64,000 nt of DNA from NCBI RefSeq assembly GCF_918797505.1, contig NC_092795.1, positions 24,539,131-24,603,130 on the forward strand, written 5' to 3'. Shown here in pieces: positions 1-9,887 of the stretch. The position numbers and the translations under genes are program-made. Under the pieces are notes generated by a model. It saw only the letters and a list, made by a program, of their open reading frames with translations. It was not told the DNA's origin and made no database searches. The stretch's first letter is position 1. Every line of letters begins with the position of its first letter. Origin of the DNA: Bemisia tabaci (lineage: Eukaryota > Arthropoda > Insecta > Hemiptera > Aleyrodidae).

Positions 1-428
1 TAATACACTCTCCTTGGTTGAGTTTAATGGCGCAAATACTTCAACTAAGTTGCATAAATATTGACCATTTTTAGACTTGCGATTTAAGTTCTAAAAATCT
101 CAACAATATTGCTACAATGCCCAAAGCAAAACTAACAACAGTGTAGAAAACTGGTTGACAGTTAGTGTTACTACGCTATTTATTTAATCGATTGGCATTC
201 CTTAAATCAATACTTTTTATGATTTTTTTTCCTTTTCCCAAATCAATACAAATAAAATTCCAACAAATAAAAATATTTCTTCTTTTTCGAAATAGACACA
301 TCATTTTTTGAGATTTTAAATAAGCATACATGCCAAAATTACCATCCTCATTTTGTATTGAATTGAACCATTTTGTATAACTTCAGAAAGTGGGATGTTA
401 ATTCCTCTTGAATGACAATACATTAGAT
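1..428. other. AT-rich non-coding stretch
   Basis: No open frame, RNA gene or repeat structure that I can support in these bases. Confidence 0.5.
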
Positions 429-576
429 TAATTGGACTACATTTTGCCATTAGGAACTACAATTTCAAGCTAATCATAAAAGCACGTCATCTGCGTAGGT
501 AAACTTATGGCACATATGCTGTTTCGGAAATGAGCCTAAAATTTGTGTTCCAAATTGTAAAATGCCGTCCAATTAT
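429..576. mobile_element. Palindromic MITE, AATTGGAC-ended family
   Basis: The left arm AATTGGACTACATTTTGCC is mirrored by a right arm ending AATGCCGTCCAATT. A second copy of the family lies at 30179-30340, inside intron 2 of the gene at 27.4 kb, and there the ends extend to TA-flanked CACTG termini. The outer ends of this copy are decayed, so the borders are approximate. Confidence 0.6.
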
Positions 577-1369
577 TGAAAGTTACAGTCAAAACTAAGC
601 CAAATGAATTTTCAAAGGAACAAAACATTATTAAAATTAAAAGTTGAGTAGTGAAAGTGAAATGCACTGATGGAAAATAGTAGTTCTTTATAAGATTAAG
701 TTTCAATTGTCTCTGAATCTAAACAGGATCAACTAGGGAAAAAATTGCTTGAGATAGAGGTTAGAAAATAAGAAACAATGTTTTAATAAAACATAATTTT
801 AATAGTTTTAATAACGTCGGAAATTTTCAACCACGAAAGAATTTCAATCAAATTTGCACTTACAAAGTTGCTGAATTCAAAGTATAAGATTAGTGGAATA
901 CTTAAACAAGCATTTTTAAATCCCGGGATTGTCAATTGAAATAAAACCTAACTTATAATTATAGATCACAGAATTTGAAGTTTCCCTCTTGCCCTTTTAA
1001 TGCTCAAAATATTTCACAGCCTTCCAGGCAGTCATTTCAACTGATATTGACAGCGCTACGATACCGAGAAATGGATCCTCTGCGAATTATAATTCAACGT
1101 TCATCACCATCTGGAGCTTGTGGTGATCAGCGAGGAAGAGGCTTAGAGCTTTTTTCCTTGATTGCAATTCTCAAAAGTAGATATGGGCTTAATTTCATTG
1201 TTGCGTGGTCTTGCATTTTTCATTGCGTGACTTTTGCTCCTTTATTCTGTTGAGAAAGAATTGAAAATTGCTTGTCAATAAAACACTTAACAGTATTGAT
1301 TGTAGGATTTGAATTTTCCAAAAAGAAAAAAAGAAAAAATTGGCAAACCGCTAAAATTAAAATACCTTA
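577..1369. other. Non-coding stretch with one weak 92-codon frame
   Basis: A plus-strand frame of 92 codons (975-1253) has slightly higher GC than its surroundings. It has no splice context, recognisable domain or repeat, and I do not call it a gene. Nothing else is visible. Confidence 0.4.
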
Positions 1370-1597
1370 CACTGGAAAAAAAACCACATCGGATCTAGAG
1401 TCCAGACTCTTGAAAACATTGACAAGAAAAAATACTCTTGATTCAATCAGATTTTTGCTTAAATCAAAAGGAAATCCGCTCAAATTAAGAGGCTTGGTTC
1501 TTGATTTAAGCAAAAATCCTATTGAATCAAGAGTATTTTTTCTTGTCGATGTTTTTAAGCGTCTGGACTCTAGGTCCAATGTGTTTTTTTTCCAGTG
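1370..1597. mobile_element. Foldback MITE, CACTGGAAAA termini, TA target
   Basis: This 228-base element is an almost complete palindrome. It begins CACTGGAAAAAAAACC, ends with the reverse complement TTTTTTTTCCAGTG, and is flanked by TA on both sides (1368-1369 and 1598-1599), as expected for a Tc1/mariner-type target duplication. The arms carry GGATCTAGAGTCCAGACTC and its complement. A second copy is at 29506-29757. Open frames on either strand here are by-products of the palindrome. Confidence 0.8.
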
Positions 1598-1989
1598 TAA
1601 TTAAGAAGGATTCCTTGCATAGAATGAATGCAAAACAAATTATGAACAAAAATTTATATCGATATTTCTTTGAATTTCGTGAAAATCGTAATATATTGAT
1701 ACAAAACTCGAATTCTGGTTGCAGCTTTCGGATAAAATGTATTTACAGAGTTGCCATGACTTCTGAGCTTTGATGTTGATTTCAGGTAAGGTCAGGCATA
1801 CTACCATGTTTCTTACGAAATATTACATAGATAGGTACAGTGCTTTTGATCACCAATCCCACTTTTTCAAGATATACATTAATAGAAATTTCGAAAAGAA
1901 TACTACAAAATCGCAACGCGAGGTACGTGTTTGATGACATTTACCATGTGTTAGAAGCATTAAACTGCAGTTGAATCGGTTTCTGTTAG
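1598..1989. other. Non-coding stretch
   Basis: Nothing supported between the two palindromic elements. Confidence 0.4.
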
Positions 1990-2077
1990 ACGGGCGTAAG
2001 CCCAAAAACTCATGAGCCGTAGCTTCCTGTGTGATCAACGGAAACCAGGGCTCATGAGTCCTTGGACTTACGCCCGT
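1990..2077. mobile_element. Small palindromic MITE, ACGGGCGTAAG ends
   Basis: ACGGGCGTAAG at the left is matched by CTTACGCCCGT at the right, and inner arms ACTCATGAGCC / GGCTCATGAGT are also paired. The GCGTAAG and GGGCTCA words recall the 122-base MITE family of this window (9762, 21420, 29782), but length and ends differ, so it is at best a relative. Confidence 0.65.
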
Positions 2078-2296
2078 AAATACAAACCGATTTAATTTAA
2101 ATTACTGATGAACAGGAGAGCATGGCTGAATTAAGCAATGCAGGTTAGCAGTAAATGCATTGATTTTAAAAGTAATGTTTGTATAATTTCATGTCATTTC
2201 ACGATGAAGATTTTATTAGTGAGATGTTTATGGTTTTATGACTCATTCTAGGAAATTCTTTGTGCAATTATTCAAGCTCACCTGTACATTGGTAAT

Positions 2297-2302
2297 TTTA
2301 TT
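2297..2302 (-). promoter_or_regulatory. Possible polyadenylation signal AATAAA
   Basis: AATAAA on the minus strand, about 230 bases past the stop of the methionine-rich gene. A six-base word in AT-rich DNA is weak evidence on its own. Confidence 0.25.
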
Positions 2303-2533
2303 GACGTTCCTTTTTTCGGATCTTCATTTTCGGTTTTTATGCAAGTTTTTGGATTTTTTGGTTTTCGGTTTTTAGCAATCACAAAGGGAACACTACTCTG
2401 TAAAGGGTATGAAAGGCTAACATAAAAAAATAATATTTTTATGTAGAGTAATAAAGAATGATAAATAAAGTAGTTATTCAATTACCTCTTGTGAAATATT
2501 CACTAGTTGAGGAAGAGAATAATCATCATGGTC

Positions 2534-5500
2534 TTATCGTGGGGTATTCATGTTTTTCAGATCTGCGTGCCTTCTGCCCTGACTCGATTCCATCGACATC
2601 GGACCAGAACTTCCCATTCCCATCATTCCCATATTGCTTCCAGCGAGTGCAGGCATAGATTTCTCCATCATCATTCTTCCCATCGGCATGGTGGACGCTT
2701 GCTTTTCCATCATCATTTTTTCGAGAGACATACCCTCCATGTTTTTGTTGCCATCCATCATCATTGACATATCCTTCTCCATCGACATATCCTGCATAGA
2801 CTTGCCCATCATCATTGACATGTCCTTCTCCATGGGCATCTGTGACATAGATTTGTCCATCAGCTTAAGCACATCCTGCTGCATTGACATCTGTGGCATA
2901 GACTTGCCCATCATCATTGACATGTCCATCTCCATGGGCATTTCGGACATAGATTTCTCCATCATCATTGGCATACCCTTCTCCATAGACATCTGTGGCA
3001 TAGACATCTGTGGCATAGACTTGCCCATCATCATAGACATGTCTTTCTCCATGGGCATTTCGGACATAGACTTGTCCATCATCATTGGCATACCCTTCTC
3101 CATCGACATTTGTGGCATAGACTTGCCCATCATCATAGACATGTCTTTCTCCATGGGCATTTCGGACATAGACTTGTCCATCATCGTTGGCATACCTTTC
3201 TCCATTGACATCTGTGGCATGGACTTACTCATCATCATGGGCATACCCTTCTCCATGGACATCATTGGCATTCCAGACATAGATTTGTCCATCATCATAG
3301 ACTTATCCATCATAATTTTTCCCGACATCCAGGTCATGGGCATTGATTTCATGATGGCGGGGGCAGGCATTGCGATTGATGATGACATCATTGTGGTAAC
3401 TGAAGGAAGGTAGCTGTACGTTGTTGTGTAAGGCATCACCGAGCTGAGAGGTGTCATCGAGGGTAGCAACATGGTTGGCATGGCAGGCATTGAGGTCATT
3501 GCAGGCATGGCAGGCATCATCATCATTGAGCGAGTTATCACTGGTGTGGGGCTCAGGAGCATGGGTGCAGCGAGTGGAAGAATGTTTTTCTTCGTCCGGC
3601 TGGCTTCTTCAGCAGCCATTACGGACGAAGAGAATAGTAAAACTAAAGGAACCTGTAACAGACAACGCGCATTTTTTTTAAGAGGCTTCTTCTTCTTTCA
3701 ACTTAAAAATGAAAAAAAAAGCCACTCAAATATCTTGCAATGATGTTTTTATCATACTAATAATAATATAAAAAAAATTAAAATTTACAGTATATCTTCT
3801 ACTAATAGTCTCGGCAATGCATGCGATGATATATAGGTTGAACGGAAATGCCCCACCAATTCTCTTTACGAGTACTTTTAAACGGATAAAGTAAGAAAGA
3901 GGAACATTTTTCAATGTTCCTTTCTGATGGGGAGACTAGATAGGAAAGATAGGAAAAACTACTTTAAGGGACTATGGGGGTGTCAAAAATTAAATTCAAT
4001 CGGGGCACTTTTGAAGGGAGACACAATTTTCGAAAAACCTCGGTGAGATGGCACATCGTTAGACGGCGGTAACAAAGAAATTCATATTAGCAGAAACTAG
4101 GGATCTCTATCATGATCACCAATTCAAAATGGCGCCTCTCTGAAAATGGAAATCAAAGATTTTTGACTGGCCGGAATTTTGAAGTGGTAATGGCTAGAGA
4201 CTTGAATTTTTCGTTAAATATGTTATTGTTTTATACCTCCGTTAATGGTGTAACACAAAGAAGGGGACTACTATTTGAAAAAAAGTTGAAGGCTACCGGG
4301 TCCCCTTGAAAGGGCTCAAAATTATTAATTCTCACAAAATTTAGTATTTTTTAAAATATGTAAGAGTATTGCCGAAATTTTAATCCTCCATTTTAAACCG
4401 TTTCAAATCTAAGGGAAGAGGATGGGGTGCACTTATTGTAGACCTTTACAATGGTGTAGCCAGAATTTTTTCATCCCACAAAACTTCCCCAGAATAAAAT
4501 ATTATTTCCAGAATCTTGATCTCAATTCTTTAATTAATTTTAGTTCCATGACTTTTTTTTCTTTTGTACAAGATAGTTTTTCTCACGTTGGACCTTTCAC
4601 TATATTTTATACTTAATGAAATTTATCTGAAACAAATTAGAATGGAGAGGTTTTAGATATTTTATAGCAACCCACCAACAGGGAGCAGAAATGGACTACA
4701 GTAATACAAAATTGAACAAATTTTGAAAATTTAGACGAAAATTTCACGAGAAAAAGAAACATTGACAGCCTATTCGGAGGGTTCAAAAATAAATAAAAAA
4801 GTGTCTATGTATATTTTAATGGAGAAGATAACTTACCAAAAGTTTCATTTTTGTGAGATAACGAACTAAATAAGAGAAGAAAAATAATCAGTACTAGAGG
4901 TGATAGCTTAAACTCCTACGAACACAATCTTATTAACACTAAAAGAATGATTAGACTAATTCGATCGAATTTGACCTTATCCGTATTTATATAGGTGGTG
5001 GAACTGTTTAATCGATTGCATCAGATTAAATTCAAAAGGAGGGGAAGGATTAGGAAAATGTAATAGTCAACCAAAATAATTCAAAGGGTGTGTTCATAGT
5101 CGCGTTAAAAAAGCAGTAAAAACAAGTGAGGGGTAAAGTGAAAACGGAGAGGGAAAAGTAATTTTTTTAAGTTAAATTAAACGAGAATCCACGTGAAGGA
5201 GCGTCAATATATTGTTTTAACGGTGATTTTCCTTTGTCCTTTTCCTCTTCACACCGCACAAGCAAACGAGCAGTGAAGGGGTTTATTTTCGTTAAATTCA
5301 TAAGCAAAAAGGAAAATTAAGAAGATCGAGAGAAGGGAAAAGAGAAAGAGGTATCATTGATGAGGGGCGATGCGTTGACAAAGTATTTTTCGTAGAGGGA
5401 AAAAGAAAAGCCGAAAATTCTCGACGTGCGGAAAGCGATTCAGCAAATAAGTGGAGGACGCTATTATGCAAAAGACGTCCTCTATGTTTCCACTTGAGCT

Positions 5501-5780
5501 TAAAATAACCAAGTAATAATTGATCATTGCGGTTCAAGTGAATGCAAATGCAGATAAACCGTTTTTGCGTCCGGCGCTGAACTGGCTGATGCAAGATATG
5601 TAGCGAGAAAAACATCCAGAACTTTTTTGCAAGCCGATGATGGATTTTTAGTCGGAGCACAGTTGCACCGACATAGTCCTGATACACGTGTAATGTGCGT
5701 GATGTTACACAAGAAGTTTTTGTTTTCCAGCCCAGTCCAGGGTCCACATTTCAGAATGCATGTGAATTACTTACTTTCAT
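2534..5780 (-). CDS. Secreted methionine-rich tandem-repeat protein (two exons)
   Basis: Exon 2 (3652 down to 2534) has a clear frame with no ATG in its first 11 codons; it starts at the acceptor TCTGTTACAG and reads VPLVLLFSSSVMAAEEA. The best partner is ATGAAA before GTAAGTAA at 5780-5775, phase 0, giving a signal peptide MKVPLVLLFSSSVMAAEEA and a 374-residue product with an intron of 2.1 kb. After an Ala/Pro/Met region come imperfect repeats of about 34 residues (for example MEKDMSMMMGKSMPQ); one unit has 14 Met in 34. The C-terminus carries SSQGRRHADLK, a possible GRR processing and amidation site. Function is unknown: the MxM and MMM motifs resemble Cu(I)-binding Mets motifs, and a salivary or structural secreted protein is equally possible. 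Exon 2 is solid; exon 1 is moderate, since no TATA box is seen upstream. Confidence 0.7.
2740..3310 (-). repeat. Coding minisatellite of about 102 bases
   Basis: Degenerate tandem copies of about 102 bases encode the 34-residue methionine unit. Because the repeat keeps one frame open, a long Ile/Asp/Ser-rich frame also appears on the opposite strand (2634-3413); it has no signal peptide or homology and is a shadow. Confidence 0.75.
3653..5774 (-). other. Probable intron 1 of the methionine-rich gene
   Basis: AT-rich, bounded by GTAAGTAA at 5774 and TTACAG at 3653. I find no element with clear ends inside it. Confidence 0.45.
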
Positions 5781-6356
5781 TTGGATGGTTGAATTAGGTG
5801 CGGTGAGGGATTTTGAGAAAAAACGAATTCCGGTTCTGAATTCAGTGGGTTATTAGAGAATGGATCTATTACACACGAGAGATCCGGTTAAAACAGTACA
5901 TTTTAATGCAGGTAAGATCGCACGAAAATGAAGTTAAGCAAATCAGAAATTTTTAAAATCCTTTGCCGCATAACTTGCGCAGTCCGCATTGTATTTTTCC
6001 AAAATCTCGTCCGAGGGCAGTTTTGCTTGGTTTCTGGTCTGAGGTTATCAGTTTTACCCGGAGAAGAGACCTAACCGGAAAAAAAACCTAGACTAAGTAA
6101 GAAAGCACTTTCACGGAATGTTTCTCGTTTATGATTTCAATCGTTTGAAACATTTGCTTGTTCCTTACCCCTTTTTTTGGCAACAGAAGATGCTTCAAAT
6201 TAATTGGAATCATTTGTGAAAAGTATTTTTTGAGAGTGTTCGTTTATTTTGAATAGGTATTTTTCCGTCTCTCTCTGGGCAAACCTAATTGCCAAAGCCT
6301 GCCAAACGGTACCTGCGGACTCGAAAAATTTGAAAAAGCGCAAAGCTGACTGCTCA
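5781..6356. other. Non-coding stretch upstream of the methionine-rich gene
   Basis: Would hold the promoter if exon 1 is correctly placed at 5780, but no TATA-like box is evident on the minus strand within about 120 bases. Confidence 0.35.
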
Positions 6357-6910
6357 AATGGACCACTAGACAAGGTACGAATTTAAGGATTCTGATACAT
6401 GTTTCTAAACCAGAATTTCACGTAGAGCACGATTCGCGCTACGAAAATTACTGAAACCAACTCCTAACGAAGATATTAACGTTTTTATTTCACATTGGTT
6501 ACGAGGAATTTGAACTGCCCGCTCACAAGAAACTCAAAGCTCTACGTGAGTCAAATCGCCCACTACAACGGTTTCAGCAAGCTCCTTAATCGAGCAATGT
6601 TCATTTCCCACCATGTGTTGTTCAAACTATTAGCAATTTGCTATAACTGAGCCAAAGCGTCAAGATTGAGGTTGCTAGATTTTTATATCGCAGAGACTGT
6701 CATGATAACGTTTAGCGCGGGATGTGAATCACGTAGAGCATTGAGTTTTCATGAGCGGGTGGTTTGAATTCACGCATCAAGAATCAATAAATATCTTCGT
6801 AAGGAGTTAATTTCGGTAATTTTCGTTGTGCGCAACGTATTCTACGTAAAATTTTGGCTGAGAAACATGTATCAGAATGCTGAATTTCATACCCTGTCTA
6901 GTGGTCCATT
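6357..6910. mobile_element. Long foldback element, AATGGACCACTAGAC ends
   Basis: AATGGACCACTAGACAAGGT at the left pairs with ACCCTGTCTAGTGGTCCATT at the right. Pairing continues inward through GATTCTGATACATG / CATGTATCAGAAT and the GAAGATATT / AATATCTTC pair, giving arms of about 200 bases around a short centre. No coding capacity. The transcript of either strand would fold into one long hairpin. Confidence 0.8.
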
Positions 6911-7240
6911 ATGCGTTTTATGCGTTTATAAGGAGTGGGTGTTTGAGGTGTTCGATGTTCCAAACGAAATTTTTGTGCGATTCTACCTAAAGGCATTCAC
7001 CATGCAAAATAAGTTTTGATAGTAGGACTCCTGAGTTACTTTTGTTGTCGTTGCAAACGGCTGTGTTGATATTCTATTGCATCAAAAATTATTTTAAAAA
7101 TACAAAAAGACACTTTGTAGCCTTAGCAAAAGTAGAAGAAGGGCTCTACTAACATTTTTTCCCAGAGCAAATTTTTTTACAACAAAATTTCCCGAGCGCC
7201 GATAATTCAAAATATATAGCACACGAGAAAGAGTTGGTTA

Positions 7241-7243
<3 letters not shown>
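6911..7243. other. Non-coding stretch
   Basis: Nothing supported. Confidence 0.4.

Positions 7244-7307
<64 letters not shown>
7244..7307. repeat. Poly(T) tract of 64 bases
   Basis: An uninterrupted run of T. It could be the tail of a retroposon on the minus strand, but the bases to its left show no recognisable SINE or LINE body. Confidence 0.85.
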
Positions 7308-7311
<4 letters not shown>

Positions 7312-7995
7312 GAAACTTTAGTTACTTTAGTTATTTTGCCTTAACTATTATCCAAGAATATCATGGGGGAAACAATGAGCTCTAAAGCTTACTTTTTCTT
7401 GTATACACTTGATTGTTGTCATAAGATGCACGTTACCTGTTAAAGTAAACCCCAAAAGCAACAAAAAAACTGCAAAGCCCATTGGCGCAAAGGGAGAGCT
7501 TCCCTTTACGCTAACCCCCCCCCCTCCCACTCCAGAAGCGCAAATCCCTCAAAAACTTAAGAGGAAACATGTTCATGTTTTTCCTAACACCTAGACTAGG
7601 ATTTTATGCCAGGGACTTTAGGGTGGCTTTGACAATTGTTCTTTGAACATTTTGCACTTAAACGTTGAAAGTATTTTTCCAAAGGAGGAAAAAATCCGAG
7701 CACAGGGCGACTTTATTAAAGTAAGTCAAAGAAATCTCTACAAAGCTGACTAAGATGCCTACATTTGTTACAATTTCCAGGACCGGCAAATAGTTTACTT
7801 CATCGACACAATATGCGATGCTGAAAATAAATTGAGGTGTCAGAGAAACAAACATAGCACCCTGTTAGTATCATAAGCGACAAAAACTAAACGAATGTCA
7901 TTTAAACGCTTGAAAGCACCTAAACTGCGAGATTCCAAAATGACAGGGCGCCCTCAATTCTTCATTTATACTATGCTTAGGCACAAATAGTTGCT
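7308..7995. other. Non-coding stretch
   Basis: Short open frames only; nothing I recognise. Confidence 0.4.
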
Positions 7996-7996
7996 C

Positions 7997-8023
7997 TGCA
8001 AATCGTGCAGAGCACGATTTGCA
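7997..8023. repeat. Short perfect hairpin
   Basis: CTGCAAATCGTGC, a three-base loop AGA, then the exact complement GCACGATTTGCAG. It lies just upstream of a dispersed repeat. Confidence 0.7.
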
Positions 8024-8149
8024 GCTATATCAAAATAGCTATATCAAAATTGAAACTCAAAAGCTACTCACATTCCACAGATGTGCGCAACAATTTGTGC
8101 GTAATGAATGTTTTTGTAGTATAATCAGAGAATTAAAGACCTTTGTGAG

Positions 8150-8430
8150 CGTTGCGGGCGAAGTGTCAAGTGGTGGGTGCCTGGTGAGTCAAAACGCCTT
8201 GACTTCCGTGCTTATGCAACGCGCACATCCGTGGAGCTCGAATAGTTGTATCCTTTCCATGGTTCCTTCCTTTGCTTGTTTCTCTCACACCTCAATTTAA
8301 TTCCAGGGTCATTCATTGCGCCGATGAAGTAAACCAATACTGATTTTTATCGTAAAGTTGCAGATTCGCTGAAAAATGCCTCCATTTTTGAAATATTACA
8401 ACGCTGCCCTTCCAAAATGTGCTCTTCCTG
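8150..8430. repeat. Dispersed repeat shared with 58613-58930
   Basis: Blocks such as GTCAAAACGCCTT, TATGCAACGCG, ACATCCG and GATGAAGTAAAC occur in the same order at 58613-58930, followed by a diverged continuation. The copies are old and no clear ends are seen here. A 120-codon frame starting in it (8376-8738) is probably fortuitous. Confidence 0.55.
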
Positions 8431-8756
8431 ACCTTAGTACCCATTTGGAAAAAAAATGTTTGAGCGCGTATCCTGATGTAGTCGTTTTTGTGGAAGATTT
8501 CAAGAGAAGCTCAGTCAGAAATACACATCAACCTACAATCAATTCAGAGCTCGGGTCGAGTAAGGCAAAAGACCCTTCACCCATGGGTGGAAATATTGAA
8601 GAAAGTCTTTTAAAAATATTGAAATATCCCATAGAAATAGGTACGAAAAATCTTTCCAGCAAAGCGAAAAGATCATTTTTTTTCTATCTCTGTCTTACGG
8701 GAAACGCAAAGGTACTTGCAGTGCAAGAGAGGATTTAAAATGACAAAATAAAGGAG

Positions 8757-8832
8757 AAAAAAAATTAAATGAAAAAAAAAATCAAATGAAAAAAAATTAA
8801 ATGAAAAGAAAAATTAAATGAAAAAAAAAACC
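8757..8832. repeat. Tandem AT-rich microsatellite
   Basis: About four copies of a unit close to AAATTAAATGAAAAAAAA. Confidence 0.7.
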
Positions 8833-9761
8833 CGCACACACAGGTTTACGTGCGTTATGCAGAGAGAAATACACCAGCAATTCGTACAAAGAAAAAAGAA
8901 GGTGTTAAAAATCCTCTGAAAAAACCAGAATGCAGTCGAGGAAAAAATAAGTTTATTACGTAAAAGATTCCGTTTCCAATAAGAGTACAAGCAGGACATC
9001 GATCTTATGTATTGGAAAGTGGTGGTTCCATTGCTCTACTTGTATTTCACGTGTCAAAAGTCGGCACTCTAGCCTCTCCCCTTGATGACAGCATCTGAAT
9101 GTGGTAGTCACAAATTTTTGCGAGGCCATAAGGTTTGTTTCTTAAAGAGAATGGCTAGAAAATCTAATTTCACAACCGTCGTAAAATTTTGATTCCTTCT
9201 CCAAAAATTAATTTTCGGCAAAAGCATAATTTGATGCAAATGAGCCAACCCTGTTTAACGATTTCTCGCGAATTCGAAAATGACCTTCCTCAAAGTTCCT
9301 TTCATAAAAACAAACAAAAAAAGCGATGCCTTGAACCAATGCGATTAACTTAACCAAGTGATTTGATTCATACTTTGTCTTCTAGTGCTGTATTCAAAAA
9401 TTACTACAAAAGTACCTTGTTTGTCTGATTTTGGTTCGGTTAAATTATTTTCTTGAATGAGAGTAAAGTCCAAGGGTGGACAATGCTCATGAAATACGGC
9501 TGTCTTGAGAGCAAAAATTTCTGAAAATTTCAGGAAAGAACTCTTTTTAAGGCGATATTTAGGTAATGGAGAACCTCACCGCTCACATTGGCACATCTTT
9601 GCAGTGATTACCTCCTATTTAGAAAATGTTGGCATGAAACTACAAATTTGGAAAAAATCTCTCCGTTCAAAAAAATTACTCTTACTTTTCAAACAGAAAT
9701 TCCTGTCTTAGAAAATGGAGGGGAGGAAAAAGAAAATGAAACGGGTCCGAGCGCTCGCTAT
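8833..9761. other. Non-coding stretch
   Basis: Only short frames; nothing supported. Confidence 0.4.
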
Positions 9762-9883
9762 CGTCGCTCCTCTGACGTAAGGGCGTATCTTAATTTCTAC
9801 GTGAGCCCTGTTCTTCATATAATCCAATGCTTTTCAGGGCTCACGTGAAAATAGAGTTACGCCCTTAAGTCAAAGGAGCGACG
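9762..9883. mobile_element. 122-base palindromic MITE, copy A
   Basis: Starts CGTCGCTCCTCTGACGTAAG, ends with GGAGCGACG, and is flanked by CTAT on both sides (9758-9761 and 9884-9887). Same length and ends as copies at 21420 and 29782. Confidence 0.85.
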
Positions 9884-9887
9884 CTAT

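Noticed and set aside
2634..3413. Long plus-strand frame (259 codons) rich in Ile, Asp and Ser
   Set aside because: It is the antisense of the methionine-codon repeat; the sense frame has a signal peptide and splice site, this one has neither.
8376..8738. 120-codon plus frame
   Set aside because: Starts inside a dispersed repeat and has no supporting signal; kept only as a note.
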